Under the pieces are notes generated by a model. It searched no databases, was not told where the DNA came from, and saw nothing but the letters and a program-made list of their open reading frames with translations. A DNA stretch of 64,000 bases from Adlercreutzia equolifaciens DSM 19450. Its GTDB lineage: Bacteria > Actinomycetota > Coriobacteriia > Coriobacteriales > Eggerthellaceae. The stretch is taken from the NCBI RefSeq assembly GCF_000478885.1, contig NC_022567.1, positions 2,480,001-2,544,000 of the forward strand, read 5' to 3'. Below, one piece after another: positions 31,779-41,098 of this stretch. How positions within the stretch are numbered: the stretch's first letter is position 1; each line of letters starts with the position of its first letter. The position numbers and the translations under genes were made by a program.

Positions 31779-32615
31779 ATGCTGACCATTGGTTGCCATC
31801 TCTCGAAGCGCCGCGGCTATCTGGAGATGGCCAAAGAGGCGGCGTCCATCAACGCGAACACCTTCCAGTACTTCACCCGCAGCCCCCGCGGCAGCGAGCA
31901 GGCGGCCCTCGACGAGAAGGACGTCGCCGCCTACCTCGCCTTCGCGAAGGAGCACGGCATCCACGACGCGCTGGCCTACGCCCCCTACGATGCCGACCCG
32001 GCCACGGACAAGATGAACGAGCGCGACTTCGCCCTCATGGTGTACTCGGAAGATCTCGCGCGCCTGGCCGAGGTGGACGGCTCGCTGTACCTCATCCGCC
32101 CAGGCAGCCGCCTTGACATCAGCGTGGAAGAGGGGCTGGCCGACGTGGCCGACGCCCTGAACAAGATCATCACGCCGTCCATGAAGACCTGCGTGCTGCT
32201 GGACACCATGGCCGGCGAGGGCACCCAGGTGGGCACGAGCTTCGAGCAGCTAGCCGCGATCATCGCCAAGGTAGACCATCCGGAACACGTGGGCGTGTGC
32301 TTCGACTGCGCCGGCGTGTGGGCCGAAGGCTACGACATCGTAGGCGACCTCGACGGCGTGCTGGAGGAGTTCGACCGCACCATCGGCCTGGACAAGCTGA
32401 AGGCCGTGCACTTGAACGACGCCACCCACGAGCGCGGCAGCCACGTGGATCGCCACGCGCGCATCGGCGAGGGAAAGATCGGCTTCGACGCGCTGGCGGC
32501 CCTCGTGAACCATCCGAAATTGGCCGGCGTGCCGTTCTATCTGGAGGAGCCCGACTCGACGCTCGTCATTTACGAGCGCGACGTCGCGCGGTTCCAGGAA
32601 GCCTACAAGGGGTAG
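31779..32615 (+). CDS. nfo: deoxyribonuclease IV (endonuclease IV)
   Basis: A 278-residue AP endonuclease that cuts DNA 5' to abasic sites in base-excision repair. The TIM-barrel metal ligands are visible: IGCHLSKRRGY, NTFQYFTRSPRG, YAPYDADPA (where the usual HxPY His is changed to AP-Y), LLDTMAGEGTQVG (Glu), VGVCFDCAGVWAEGYD (usual DTCH replaced by DCAG), KAVHLNDATHERGSHVDRH and FYLEEPD. The altered ligand positions (expected HAPY and DTCH) mean activity may differ from classical Nfo. ATG 31779 follows GAAAGGA. It has its own terminator. Confidence 0.85.
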   Translation: MLTIGCHLSKRRGYLEMAKEAASINANTFQYFTRSPRGSEQAALDEKDVAAYLAFAKEHGIHDALAYAPYDADPATDKMNERDFALMVYSEDLARLAEVDGSLYLIRPGSRLDISVEEGLADVADALNKIITPSMKTCVLLDTMAGEGTQVGTSFEQLAAIIAKVDHPEHVGVCFDCAGVWAEGYDIVGDLDGVLEEFDRTIGLDKLKAVHLNDATHERGSHVDRHARIGEGKIGFDALAALVNHPKLAGVPFYLEEPDSTLVIYERDVARFQEAYKG

Positions 32616-32645
32616 AAAGCCCCAGCGCATCAGCCGTATCGCAAG

Positions 32646-32683
32646 AAGGCCCGCGCCAAGAGCATCCTCGGCGCGGGCCTTTT
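32646..32683 (+). terminator. intrinsic terminator after nfo
   Basis: A 12-bp perfect stem AAGGCCCGCGCC / GGCGCGGGCCTT with a 12-base loop, followed by TTTTC, about 30 bases after the nfo stop. Confidence 0.85.
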
Positions 32684-32741
32684 CAGGCTGGAAGGGACAT
32701 TGCGCAACGGGAAACCCCCGACGCGCGTGGCGGAAAGGCCC

Positions 32742-33548
32742 CTAGCGCGCGTGGCGGGCGCGGGCACCGGAAGGCGCGCCGTAAGCGGGCTGCACCGGGG
32801 CGAAGCCCTGGGCCTGGGCGGGAACGCCCGCAGCAGGACGGGCGGCTGCGGCGGGGTGCGCAGGAGCAGCGGCGCGGGCCGGCGCCGCTCCGAAAGAGCG
32901 CTGGGCCGCAGCGGCCTCCTGGGCTCGGCGAGCCTGGCGAGCCTCCAACTCGGCGGCCGCGCGAGCGGCAAAGGCGCGCTCCGCCTCGCGACGAGCCTTG
33001 CGCGACATCTTGCGATCGGGCACCACGATGGACTGCTGCACCGCCGGTGCGCCCTGCACCCAGGCGTCCACCTCCGACTGCGCCGGCATCGGAATGCTGC
33101 TGGGCGTCCACCCGCTGCCAGCCGGGGCGGGGCGCGACCCACGTCCTCGGGGCACCGCGCCCGCAGGGGCGCCCGCGGAAGCCGGCACGGACCCCCGCGG
33201 GGGCACGGCCGTGCCGCCCGATGCCCCCATCGGCACCGGAGCTCCCGCACCACGTGCGGACATGGGCGCACCAGCAGGAGCGGCCGGGGCAGCAGCGACG
33301 AGCGCCGGGGCGGGAGCGGGCGCTGCCGCCCTCCCCCGGTTTCCGTAGCTGCGGGCCGCGTTGGCGCGGCGCCCGATGACCATCTGCAGTTCGGCCACCT
33401 TGCGACGCTCGGTTTCCAGACCGTCGGCCATGCCGCGCATACGACGGTCGAGAGTCGTGATCCACAAGCAAAGGGCGAGCACGGCCACCGCCAGCACACC
33501 GAGGCCTACAGCCACCAGGCCGAACGGCGAAGATAGAAACTCGAACAC
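32742..33548 (-). CDS. single-span membrane protein with Ala/Pro-rich tail
   Basis: A 268-residue protein starting at GTG 33548 after GGAAGGG. It has one membrane helix at about residues 8-30 (PFGLVAVGLGVLAVAVLALCLW), then a short coiled-coil part (TTLDRRMRGMADGLETERRK) and a long low-complexity Ala/Pro/Gly-rich region to the end, broken only by a helical DRKMSRKARREAERAFAARA segment. Most likely it is anchored with its tail in the cytoplasm. Codon composition alone cannot distinguish it from a frame biased by high G+C, but the membrane helix and start support it. No function is known. Confidence 0.6.
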   Translation of the reverse strand: MFEFLSSPFGLVAVGLGVLAVAVLALCLWITTLDRRMRGMADGLETERRKVAELQMVIGRRANAARSYGNRGRAAAPAPAPALVAAAPAAPAGAPMSARGAGAPVPMGASGGTAVPPRGSVPASAGAPAGAVPRGRGSRPAPAGSGWTPSSIPMPAQSEVDAWVQGAPAVQQSIVVPDRKMSRKARREAERAFAARAAAELEARQARRAQEAAAAQRSFGAAPARAAAPAHPAAAARPAAGVPAQAQGFAPVQPAYGAPSGARARHAR

Positions 33549-33685
33549 GGGCGCGCCCTTCCCCAGAAGACGAATAGTTGATGACTGGGATGATAAACGA
33601 CCGCGCCCCTATTGTCGATACGAAAATAGGCGATTTACCTGCTGGGATCGGCCTGGGATCACCCGAGATCACCCGAGATCGGGCT

Positions 33686-35152
33686 TTATTCCGATACCTG
33701 AGCCACAAGCTCAGTCAGCTCGGCCATGGTGGCGTTGTTGCGCGCCGCCTTCTCCGCGCTTTCCGCCGCTTCCCCGGCCACCTCGTCCAATGACGCTGCG
33801 AGCGCCTCCGCCGATGCCGCCGCAGACGCCGGCGCCTTGGCGCAGCCGGGGCAGCGCAGCGTCACCTGGGTGCCCTCCCCCAGCACGCTCGTGTACACCA
33901 TCTGCGCATCGGGGCCGAAGAAACCGATCATGCGGTCGTGCACGTTCTTCACGGCAATGCCGAGACCGGTGGACGACTCCACCTGCGTGATGTTCGCGCA
34001 AGTCTCCTCAGTCATGCCCACGCCGTCATCGCTCACCACGATGACCACGTCGTCGCCATCGGCGTCGGCCCTCACCGTAATGGTGAGCTTGCCCTCCGAG
34101 GGCATGGCGTGCTTGATGGCGTTCTCCACGAGCGGCTGCACCAGAAATGGCGGCACCATCATGTCCAGCAGCGCGGGGCTCGCGTTCACCTCGAAGGCAA
34201 GGCGCGCATCGCCGAAGCGGGCCAGCTCGAAGTTGAAGTAGCGCTGCACCTGGTCAAGCTCGCGAGCCAGCGAGATGCGCTCGGTGGAGTCCTCCAGGGT
34301 GCGCCGATAGAACACGGCGAATTCCCGCAGAAGCGTGCGGGCCTTCATGGGATCGGTGCGGATAAACGAGGCGATGGTGTTGATGGTGTTGAACAGGAAG
34401 TGGGGGTTGATCTGCGTCTGCAGCATCTTCAGCTCCATGGAGGCGGCCAACTTGCGCTGAGTCTCCATTTCCACGGCGGCCATCTGGGTGGCGAGCAGCT
34501 GGGCGAAACCGTGGGCGATAGAGCGCTGGGTCTCGGTGATTTTGCGCGGGTCACGGTAGTAGAACTTGAGCGTCCCCTCCACCCGACCGCCGACGAACAG
34601 GGGCTCCACGATGGCAGCCTTGATACGGTTCTGCTCGATAGGCGCCGGCAGCCCAATCTCCTCGGGCGTCAGCAGCACGAGCGTCTTCCCCCGGCGAATG
34701 CACTCGTGGGTGGCGCTCGTGCGGATGGCGATGCCCGCCGGGTTGTGGGCCTCCTGGTAGCCGGCATAGCCGAGCACGCTCTCGCAGTTGGTGAGGGCGA
34801 CCGCGATGGCCGAGGTGTTCGGAAGCAGAAGCTCGCACACCTCTTGGGAGGCCTCCTCGGTGAGCCCGTCGCCCATAGCGTCGATCATGGACGAGGCCAG
34901 TTGCAGCATGGCATCGGATTGCAGGGCGCGCACGGAATCCGGATCCATCATGAGCCGGATGACCATGACGATAGAAACGGTGAACACGGCGCCGGCCGCT
35001 ATGAGCACGGGCACGGGGAACTCCGGCTGCGAGAACGTCCACACGAGCGTGATGCCCGCCAGGGCGGCAATGGTGGCCGCGAGCATTTCCTGGTTGAACT
35101 TGGGCACCCCGATGCCCCGCGTGGACACCGTACCCGATTCGCGCTTCGCCAT
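33686..35152 (-). CDS. LytS-type sensor histidine kinase
   Basis: A 488-residue histidine kinase. Two membrane helices lie at about 25-45 and 50-75 (AATIAALAGITLVWTF; VLIAAGAVFTVSIVMVIRL), then a GAF-like domain at about 85-235 (SAIAVALTNCESVLGYAGYQ, VEPLFVGGRVEGTLKFYYR), then the His_kinase domain with the phosphorylated His in LQTQINPHFLFNTINTIASF and the ATPase segments VQPLVENAIKHAM and VVIVVSDDGVGM. A Cys-containing RCPGCAKAP precedes an Ala-rich tail. LytS kinases usually pair with a LytTR regulator, but none is adjacent. ATG 35152 has AGGGGG upstream. Confidence 0.93.
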   Translation of the reverse strand: MAKRESGTVSTRGIGVPKFNQEMLAATIAALAGITLVWTFSQPEFPVPVLIAAGAVFTVSIVMVIRLMMDPDSVRALQSDAMLQLASSMIDAMGDGLTEEASQEVCELLLPNTSAIAVALTNCESVLGYAGYQEAHNPAGIAIRTSATHECIRRGKTLVLLTPEEIGLPAPIEQNRIKAAIVEPLFVGGRVEGTLKFYYRDPRKITETQRSIAHGFAQLLATQMAAVEMETQRKLAASMELKMLQTQINPHFLFNTINTIASFIRTDPMKARTLLREFAVFYRRTLEDSTERISLARELDQVQRYFNFELARFGDARLAFEVNASPALLDMMVPPFLVQPLVENAIKHAMPSEGKLTITVRADADGDDVVIVVSDDGVGMTEETCANITQVESSTGLGIAVKNVHDRMIGFFGPDAQMVYTSVLGEGTQVTLRCPGCAKAPASAAASAEALAASLDEVAGEAAESAEKAARNNATMAELTELVAQVSE

Positions 35153-35221
35153 AATCGTACCCCCTGATCGCCGCCATAATTGACGCCAGTATAACAAACT
35201 TAGGAACGCCAGGGAAACGAC

Positions 35222-36091
35222 CTAGCCCCAAACCCCTAGCTGGTTCACGACGAGCAGGACGGCGGCCACCACGAGGAAGCCGGCAAACAGGAAGCGCAGC
35301 TGGCGCTCGGGCACCTTCGGGATGAGCTTCGCACCCAGGGTTGCTCCGGGGATGGAGCCGCAGGCCACGGCGATGCCGGCGATCCAGTTGATGTTGCCGA
35401 GCAGCGCTTGGGTCACCGTGCCCGGCACGGCGAGGATCATGACGGCGATAAGCGACGTGCCCGAGGTGAGCTTCATGGGAACATGCAGGATGGACATCAT
35501 AAGCGGCACCATGATAAAACCGCCGCCCACGCCCACGTAACCCGAGGCGAGACCGGCGAAAAGTCCGATAGCAGCCCCGATGCCCGCCTCGCGCCAACCG
35601 ATCGTCGGGGCCTCCGCATGCGCTCGTTCGATGGCGGCGGCACGATCCTCGGCAGCAGCTTCCTTTGCCGCCGCATCCGCGGCACCGGCCCCAGCGCCCC
35701 GAGGTACCTTCGGAGCCTTCAGCGCTTTGCGGAACATCGTAACGGAAGAGTAGGCGATGATGAGCGCCGCCGCTCCCATGACGGCCCAGTCCGGCGAGAG
35801 AGTGGCGAGCCACACCCCTAAAGGCGACAGGCAGGCGCCCCCGAGGCCCGCGGCCACGCCGAGCTTCGGCAGGCACGTCTTGTTGCGAATATGGGAAATC
35901 GCGCCCGAAACCGACGTCGGGATAATCGTGAACAGCGAGGTGGCCGTGCACATGAGCGAGTCCATGGCATAGCCGAGCTTGAACGCCGGCACGAGCAGCA
36001 TGCCGCCGCCGATGCCGAGCAGTCCTGCCAAAACGCCGACCGCAAGACCGACGACCAGTGACACGAGGAACAGCGGAACCATCGCCTCCAC
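35222..36091 (-). CDS. TauE/SafE-family sulfite exporter-like permease
   Basis: A 289-residue membrane protein of the TauE/SafE (DUF81) family, which exports sulfite or organosulfonates or imports anions. It has two related halves, each opening with a glycine-rich helix: VVGLAVGVLAGLLGIGGGMLLVP (residues 10-34) and GLFAGLASGYVGVGGGFIMVP. The halves are joined by a charged Ala/Glu-rich loop at about 125-165. GTG 36091 follows GGAGG nine bases away; ATG 36082 is a weaker choice. It begins four bases after the stop of the glycosyltransferase, so the two are probably one operon. Confidence 0.93.
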   Translation of the reverse strand: MEAMVPLFLVSLVVGLAVGVLAGLLGIGGGMLLVPAFKLGYAMDSLMCTATSLFTIIPTSVSGAISHIRNKTCLPKLGVAAGLGGACLSPLGVWLATLSPDWAVMGAAALIIAYSSVTMFRKALKAPKVPRGAGAGAADAAAKEAAAEDRAAAIERAHAEAPTIGWREAGIGAAIGLFAGLASGYVGVGGGFIMVPLMMSILHVPMKLTSGTSLIAVMILAVPGTVTQALLGNINWIAGIAVACGSIPGATLGAKLIPKVPERQLRFLFAGFLVVAAVLLVVNQLGVWG

Positions 36092-36095
36092 GGTG

Positions 36096-37541
36096 CTAGT
36101 CCTCCATATCCAGACGGATCTGGGTGGTCATGCCGGCGTCGATGTTCGTGCGCGGCACGGGCCGGGGCGCCGGAACGCTCGCGGGGGCCGGGGCGCTCGC
36201 GCGGGCCGCGGCGGCCGCAGGAGTCACACCAGCAGCCTCGCCTGCGACGACCTCCGCCGCGACGTCCGCAGCAGCCGGGGCGCCCGTCGGGACGTCCGCA
36301 GCCGCCGCAGCCGCCGGGGTCGGGGCCGCGGCCGCCACATCCTGGGCGCGCAGCATGGCCGAGCGCACCAGCGCCTCGGAGAGCAGCTGGTCGCTTTCCA
36401 AACGATTCATGGCCTCGGGCCAGACGTACTGGAACTCGAAGTATTTCGCGCAGTTGGCCTCGGCGTAGGCCGAAGCCGCACCCGTGGCGGCCTTGGCGGC
36501 CAAGCGGTAGGCCTTCTTGTCGGGGCGTCCGAAGCTGCGCATCCATGCCGTGAGCCGAATGCGGCGCAGAAGACCCGGCTCCAAAAACGGCCCCGGGTAG
36601 GGCTCGAGCGAGGCCGGCTTCACCTGCTGAAGGTCGATGAGCGCTCGGGAGTATTCCAGCTTGCGGTACTCGTAGAGCCACCGGAAGATGTCCTGGCGGA
36701 AACGCGTGCCCTCGCTTGCGGTGCGCGGGGGCAGGTGACGCAGCACCCACTGGTTGTCGAACCAGATATCCGAGCCGTACATGCGCAGATCGAGCATGTA
36801 GTCCAAGTCCTCGCCGCGGGTGATCCACGGGTCGAAGGCGAGGCGCCGGAACGCCTCCTTGTGGACGGCCAAGCAGCCGCCGCACACATGGTTCGAGCGC
36901 GACAGGCGCGGGCCGCGCATGGCCTTGGTGATCCACTCGTTGAAAGCGCGGCCCTGCTGCCAGAAGCGGTTGTACCACTTGTCCTCCCATTTCGAGAGGT
37001 AGGAGTCCTGGTCGTTCAAATAGTACCCCGTCTTCGCCACGATGGGCACGCCCTGGCGCGTGAGCTTCCCGAGGCCGTACATGGCCTTCTCTAGGAATTT
37101 CGGATCGTCGATCACCTCGTCATCGTCCAAAAACACCACGGCATCGAAGCCGAGCACGTTGGCCACGAGCAACCCCAAGTTCCGGATGGCGCCGTAACCT
37201 TGCAGGCCGATTTCCTTGGAAAGGCGTTCGATGTTCTGCTGGGCCATGCGCTGCTCGATAAGCGCCAGCTCCGCCGCGCCGATGACGAGCGTGGTCACGT
37301 CCGAGTGGCGGTTGGCGATGGCCTGCACCTTCTCGGCCGCCTGCACTTCCAACGACACGTCGGCGGACACGAGGATGACCACGAGTCTCAGGCCCTCCAC
37401 CTTCGCCAGCGACTCCAGGCAACGGCCGAGCTCCCCTTCTTGGTTGGGGGCGGTAGGGTGGTCGTAGGTGCTCACCACATCGGCCCCTCCGCGATGGCGG
37501 CGAGGGTAGATGAACGTGGGAATGACGACGACGGGATTCAT
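36096..37541 (-). CDS. family 2-like glycosyltransferase
   Basis: A 481-residue protein with a GT-A fold: VVVIPTFIYP at the start, LRLVVILVSADVS, the nucleotide-sugar/metal motif VVFLDDDEVID (about residues 133-143), GYYLNDQDSY, and NHVCGGCLAVHKEAFRRLAFD with the acceptor-side RGEDLDYML (ED motif). The C-terminal 90 residues are Ala-rich and low in complexity, ending MTTQIRLDMED. It likely adds sugars to a surface polymer, but donor and acceptor are unknown. The start has AAAGGA. Its downstream neighbour is the TauE gene. Confidence 0.88.
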   Translation of the reverse strand: MNPVVVIPTFIYPRRHRGGADVVSTYDHPTAPNQEGELGRCLESLAKVEGLRLVVILVSADVSLEVQAAEKVQAIANRHSDVTTLVIGAAELALIEQRMAQQNIERLSKEIGLQGYGAIRNLGLLVANVLGFDAVVFLDDDEVIDDPKFLEKAMYGLGKLTRQGVPIVAKTGYYLNDQDSYLSKWEDKWYNRFWQQGRAFNEWITKAMRGPRLSRSNHVCGGCLAVHKEAFRRLAFDPWITRGEDLDYMLDLRMYGSDIWFDNQWVLRHLPPRTASEGTRFRQDIFRWLYEYRKLEYSRALIDLQQVKPASLEPYPGPFLEPGLLRRIRLTAWMRSFGRPDKKAYRLAAKAATGAASAYAEANCAKYFEFQYVWPEAMNRLESDQLLSEALVRSAMLRAQDVAAAAPTPAAAAAADVPTGAPAAADVAAEVVAGEAAGVTPAAAAARASAPAPASVPAPRPVPRTNIDAGMTTQIRLDMED

Positions 37542-37699
37542 GGAGGTCCTTTCGAGTTCAGTCGAAGAGTGTCACATCATTTTAGCGCGTCTGCATCCGA
37601 CGGCAATCTCGGTAGGCAAAATGTCATGAATGGAACGAGTCTGCATCCTCATCGACATTCTGCGCTTACACGGGGCGTTGTCACGATGGCGCCTTGCTA

Positions 37700-38713
37700 T
37701 CACCGCCGACGCTTGCCCTTGGGCGCACCTGCGCGGCGCCGCTTGGTGTCGCTCACCTTTTCCTTGTTCATACGGCGCGCCTCTTCGCGACGGTCGCGCA
37801 TGGCGGCCATCTCCTGCTGAAGGGCCTGGTAGGACCCGTAGCGCTCCGGCGTCAGCTCGCCGGATTCCACGGCCGCGCGCACCGCGCAGCCGGGCTCCCC
37901 GTGGTGAGTGCAGTCGCGGAAGCGGCACTGCGCGGCCAGCGCCTCCACATCGGGGAAGGCGGCGCCGATGCCCTCTTCGGCGTCCCACAGCCCCAAGCCC
38001 CGCACGCCCGGCATGTCCACGATGCGACCGGCACCGGGCACCTCCACAATCTCGCGGCTCACCGTGGTGTGGCGGCCCTTGCCATCCCCCTCGCGAACCG
38101 CACCGACGCTTAAAACCTCGGCGCCCACCAGCATGTTCACCAGACTGGACTTCCCCACCCCCGAGCGCCCGATGAGCACCGTGGTGGTGCCCGGCGCCAG
38201 AAGCGCGCGCACGGCCTCCACCGATGCCGGGTCGTCCTCGGACACGACGAGCACGTCGGCCGCCGAGGCGGCCAGGGCCCGCACAGCCTCCACCGTGGCC
38301 CGGGTGGCGGCGTCATCGGCCAGGTCGGCCTTGGTGAGCACGACGGTCACCTCGGCCCCCGTCTCGAAGGCCAGTACCAGCTCGCGCTCGAGGCGCCGCA
38401 GGTTCACCTCGCCCACGGGTTGGGCCACAATCACGCGCTCGAAGTTGGCGGCGAGCACCTGGGGCACGGCGCGCTCGGTGGGATCCTTGCGCACGAACTC
38501 GCGGGTGCGCGGCGCTATGGCCTCGATGACGCCCTTGTCGTGAGCCGGGGGCACCGCCACTTCCACAACATCCCCGATAACGGCCCGTCGGCGCTCCCCC
38601 TTCACCAGGGCCGTCGCGTGCTCGCAGCGCAGAAGCTCGCCGTCTTCCAAACGCACGAGCGGGTACCCCCGGTCCAGCTTCACCACTTCGCCGCGATAGC
38701 GCGCCTCAGCCAT
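37700..38713 (-). CDS. rsgA: ribosome biogenesis GTPase RsgA
   Basis: A 337-residue circularly permuted GTPase that proofreads 30S assembly. An N-terminal OB fold (residues 1-70, GEVVKLDRGYPLVRLEDGE) is followed by G4 LTKAD, then G1 LIGRSGVGKSSLVNML, G2 region GKGRHTT, G3 VDMPGVRGLGL, and the C-terminal zinc-binding segment CRFRDCTHHGEPGCAV (Cys, Cys, His, Cys). The last 35 residues are very basic and bind RNA. Its ATG overlaps the stop of the OB-fold protein gene (TGATG), showing translational coupling with the TrkH unit. Confidence 0.96.
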   Translation of the reverse strand: MAEARYRGEVVKLDRGYPLVRLEDGELLRCEHATALVKGERRRAVIGDVVEVAVPPAHDKGVIEAIAPRTREFVRKDPTERAVPQVLAANFERVIVAQPVGEVNLRRLERELVLAFETGAEVTVVLTKADLADDAATRATVEAVRALAASAADVLVVSEDDPASVEAVRALLAPGTTTVLIGRSGVGKSSLVNMLVGAEVLSVGAVREGDGKGRHTTVSREIVEVPGAGRIVDMPGVRGLGLWDAEEGIGAAFPDVEALAAQCRFRDCTHHGEPGCAVRAAVESGELTPERYGSYQALQQEMAAMRDRREEARRMNKEKVSDTKRRRAGAPKGKRRR

Positions 38714-39570
38714 CAGCGCTGCCCCTCCCTCATCTGGTGGAACACGATGAGCATGATGAAGCCGATGGCAACCAGCATAAGCCCCGGCAGAAACGCGCCG
38801 ATGTCGAAGGGCTGTTCGGTAACCGAGCCTTTCTCGACGAAGGTGACCGTATCTGCGTGCAAGTCGGTCAAACCCTCGTGCTCCGGGCAGATCAGATGGA
38901 AGGTACCGCGCACCTGCAGCGTGGTGCCCTTGCGGCCGTAGGCGCCGTAGGTGTCGATGATCTCGGTGGACTCCGTATCCATGAACACGGGGATTTCGGA
39001 ATGAACCCTATCGGAGCCCTGCAGGACGATCCAGCTGTAGCCGGGGTCGAACTCGGCGCGAATGCGATCGCCGATCACCTCGCCCGTCACCTGCACGGTC
39101 TGGTCGTTCAGGTAGGAGTCGGCCCCCTGCAAGGCGGAGATGGACGTATCGTAGATGAAGGAGCTATCAGGCTTCTGCTGGGGGTTCACGAGGTTGTCCT
39201 CGTTCACGTCCTCGCCGAAGACCGGGTCGGGAAGCTTCGGGCGCGCGGGCTTGTCGACGGCCTGGCCGTCCTCGCCATCGGCCCCGTTTTCGCCCTCGGT
39301 CGCGCCGCCGCTCGCTCCTTCGCCCTCGGCGCCTCCGCCTTGCACCGCGCCGCCGTCCGCGCCTTCGCTTCCAGCACCTTCGTTCCCAGCGTCTTCGCCG
39401 GCCTCTACGACGCCCGTGTCGTCCGTCGGCACATCCTCGTTGGTCACACCGCCATCAGAGGAAGCCGCCGCGTCGCCGTTGGCAGCCCCCGTCGCCCAAG
39501 CCACAGGACCCGGCGCGGCCAGAACCGCCGCGAGCGCGATCGCCAGAAGCGCGATACCCCGCCGCCTCAT
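38713..39570 (-). CDS. secreted/membrane OB-fold-like protein with acidic linker
   Basis: A 285-residue protein with a signal peptide (MRRRGIALLAIALAAVLAAP, cleavage near WATG), an acidic Gly/Glu/Ala-rich linker of about 80 residues, and a domain of about 130 residues with LNDQTVQVTGEVIGDRIRAEF, YSWIVLQGSDR and TTLQVRGTFHLICPEHEGLTDL, which matches the OB-fold pattern of stand-alone nucleic-acid-like binding folds. A membrane helix closes the C-terminus (GAFLPGLMLVAIGFIMLIVF). ATG 39570 has GAAGGAG. Its start overlaps the TrkH stop (ATGA) and its stop overlaps the rsgA start. It may regulate or assist TrkH, by inference from coupling. Confidence 0.78.
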   Translation of the reverse strand: MRRRGIALLAIALAAVLAAPGPVAWATGAANGDAAASSDGGVTNEDVPTDDTGVVEAGEDAGNEGAGSEGADGGAVQGGGAEGEGASGGATEGENGADGEDGQAVDKPARPKLPDPVFGEDVNEDNLVNPQQKPDSSFIYDTSISALQGADSYLNDQTVQVTGEVIGDRIRAEFDPGYSWIVLQGSDRVHSEIPVFMDTESTEIIDTYGAYGRKGTTLQVRGTFHLICPEHEGLTDLHADTVTFVEKGSVTEQPFDIGAFLPGLMLVAIGFIMLIVFHQMREGQR

Positions 39571-41087
39571 GAGCGCTCCTTCGGTCGAGGCCGCGGCACC
39601 AGGGAGGCCACCACTTCCACAATAAGGGCGAACAGCGTCATGAACTCCAAGCGGCCAGCCCACATCTGGAAGATGTAGAACAGCTCGAGGGTTCCCGCCA
39701 TGCCGGGCCCCGCCACCGACGTGATGATGCCGCCGTTGGACGTCATGGCCACCGACTCGGAGATTGCGGGAATGGCCTCGAACCCGTGCGCAATGCCCAC
39801 CAGCGCGCCGATAACGTAGGTGATCACGTACAGGATGAACACCGTCATGGCCTCTTTCACAATTTCCGGCGTCAAGGTGCGCCTGCCCACGTGATTGTAG
39901 GAAACGACGACGCGAGCCGAATCCGGTGCCAGCGTCTCCTTCACGTTCGACACGATGGACTTGAAGATGATGCCCATGCGCGAGAACTTGATGCCGCCGG
40001 CCGTGGAGCCGGAAGCGCCGCCAACGGCCATGATGAACGCCAGGGTGAGGAAGGCGCCGTTGCTGAAAGCGGTGGTGATCTGGTTGGTGGTGACCACCTG
40101 AAAGCCCGTCGTGGTGAACGCCGAGATGATCATGAACAGGCCGCGGCGCAAAAGCGCGAGCATGTCATCGAAGGGCGACAGGGCGAGCGTGGCCGTGAAG
40201 ACGAAGGCCATGACCCCTATCCAAAGCACCATCGTCTTCGTCTCGATGTCGCGGAAAAACGGGAGCGGACGCCCCTTCCACACCTCGGCGTGAATGACGA
40301 AGCTGATAGAGCCCAAAATCATGAGCACCATGAGAATCGCCTCAAGGGGGAAGGAATGGTAGTACATGATGGAAAGCTGCATGGGCGTGAAACCGCCGGT
40401 CACGAACCCGGAGGTAGACACCCACAGCGCGTTCAGGAAGGCGCGGGTGGGCTCCATGCCCATGAACAGGCATAACGCCGTGATGATCACCGTGGCGACG
40501 GAGACGATGACCAGGGTGATGCGAGCAATGAACTGGGTGGTCTGCACCACGTTGGGCACCACGTGCTCGCTGCGGCCCTCCGACGAAAACAGCGATGCGC
40601 CGCCGCCGCGGCCGAAAAGCCCGAAGGACAACGCCACCACGATAAGGCCGAGACCGCCCAGAGCGTGCATAGCGAAGCGGAACATATTATCGGCGTAGGA
40701 GAGGTGATCCAAATCGACGATGAGCGAGGCGCCCGTGGTGGTCAGGCCGGAGACGCCGTCGAAGATGGCATCGAGGTAGGTCATGTAATGCCCCGAGAAG
40801 TACAAGGGGAACGAGGCGAACAGCGCGAGGACGACCCAGGCGAAACCGGTCACCGCCAGCGCCTGGCGGCGATCGAGGCGTCCGGGCTCGATGCGCAGAA
40901 AGCGCAGACTGCAGCCCGCGACCATGGTGATGCCGATTGCCGCGAGGTAGCGCGCCGCCGGCTCCCATTCCTGAAAGACCAGCGCCGTCGCCAAGGGAAG
41001 AGCCATGAGCGCGGCGAAGAACAACAGGAGCGTTCCCAGGTAGTGCCCGATAACGCGCAAGTCGTAGAGGGTGAATCGCTGCCACAT
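39567..41087 (-). CDS. trkH: TrkH-family potassium uptake protein
   Basis: A 506-residue channel-like potassium transporter. Four pore-loop units are visible, with filter segments SGLTTTGASLIV, VSTSGFVTGGF, SAFTTTGFQVV and AMTSNGGIITS, each contributing a selectivity-filter glycine. Membrane helices fill the rest; AVGGASGSTAGGIKFSRMG is a conserved loop. The regulatory partner TrkA is not seen in this window. ATG 41087 follows TTAGGGG; the upstream frame was rejected because the conserved start WQRFTLYDLRVIGHYL begins right there. A 43-residue membrane protein ends 11 bases before it. Confidence 0.93.
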   Translation of the reverse strand: MWQRFTLYDLRVIGHYLGTLLLFFAALMALPLATALVFQEWEPAARYLAAIGITMVAGCSLRFLRIEPGRLDRRQALAVTGFAWVVLALFASFPLYFSGHYMTYLDAIFDGVSGLTTTGASLIVDLDHLSYADNMFRFAMHALGGLGLIVVALSFGLFGRGGGASLFSSEGRSEHVVPNVVQTTQFIARITLVIVSVATVIITALCLFMGMEPTRAFLNALWVSTSGFVTGGFTPMQLSIMYYHSFPLEAILMVLMILGSISFVIHAEVWKGRPLPFFRDIETKTMVLWIGVMAFVFTATLALSPFDDMLALLRRGLFMIISAFTTTGFQVVTTNQITTAFSNGAFLTLAFIMAVGGASGSTAGGIKFSRMGIIFKSIVSNVKETLAPDSARVVVSYNHVGRRTLTPEIVKEAMTVFILYVITYVIGALVGIAHGFEAIPAISESVAMTSNGGIITSVAGPGMAGTLELFYIFQMWAGRLEFMTLFALIVEVVASLVPRPRPKERS

Positions 41088-41098
41088 AGTCGTTGCCC

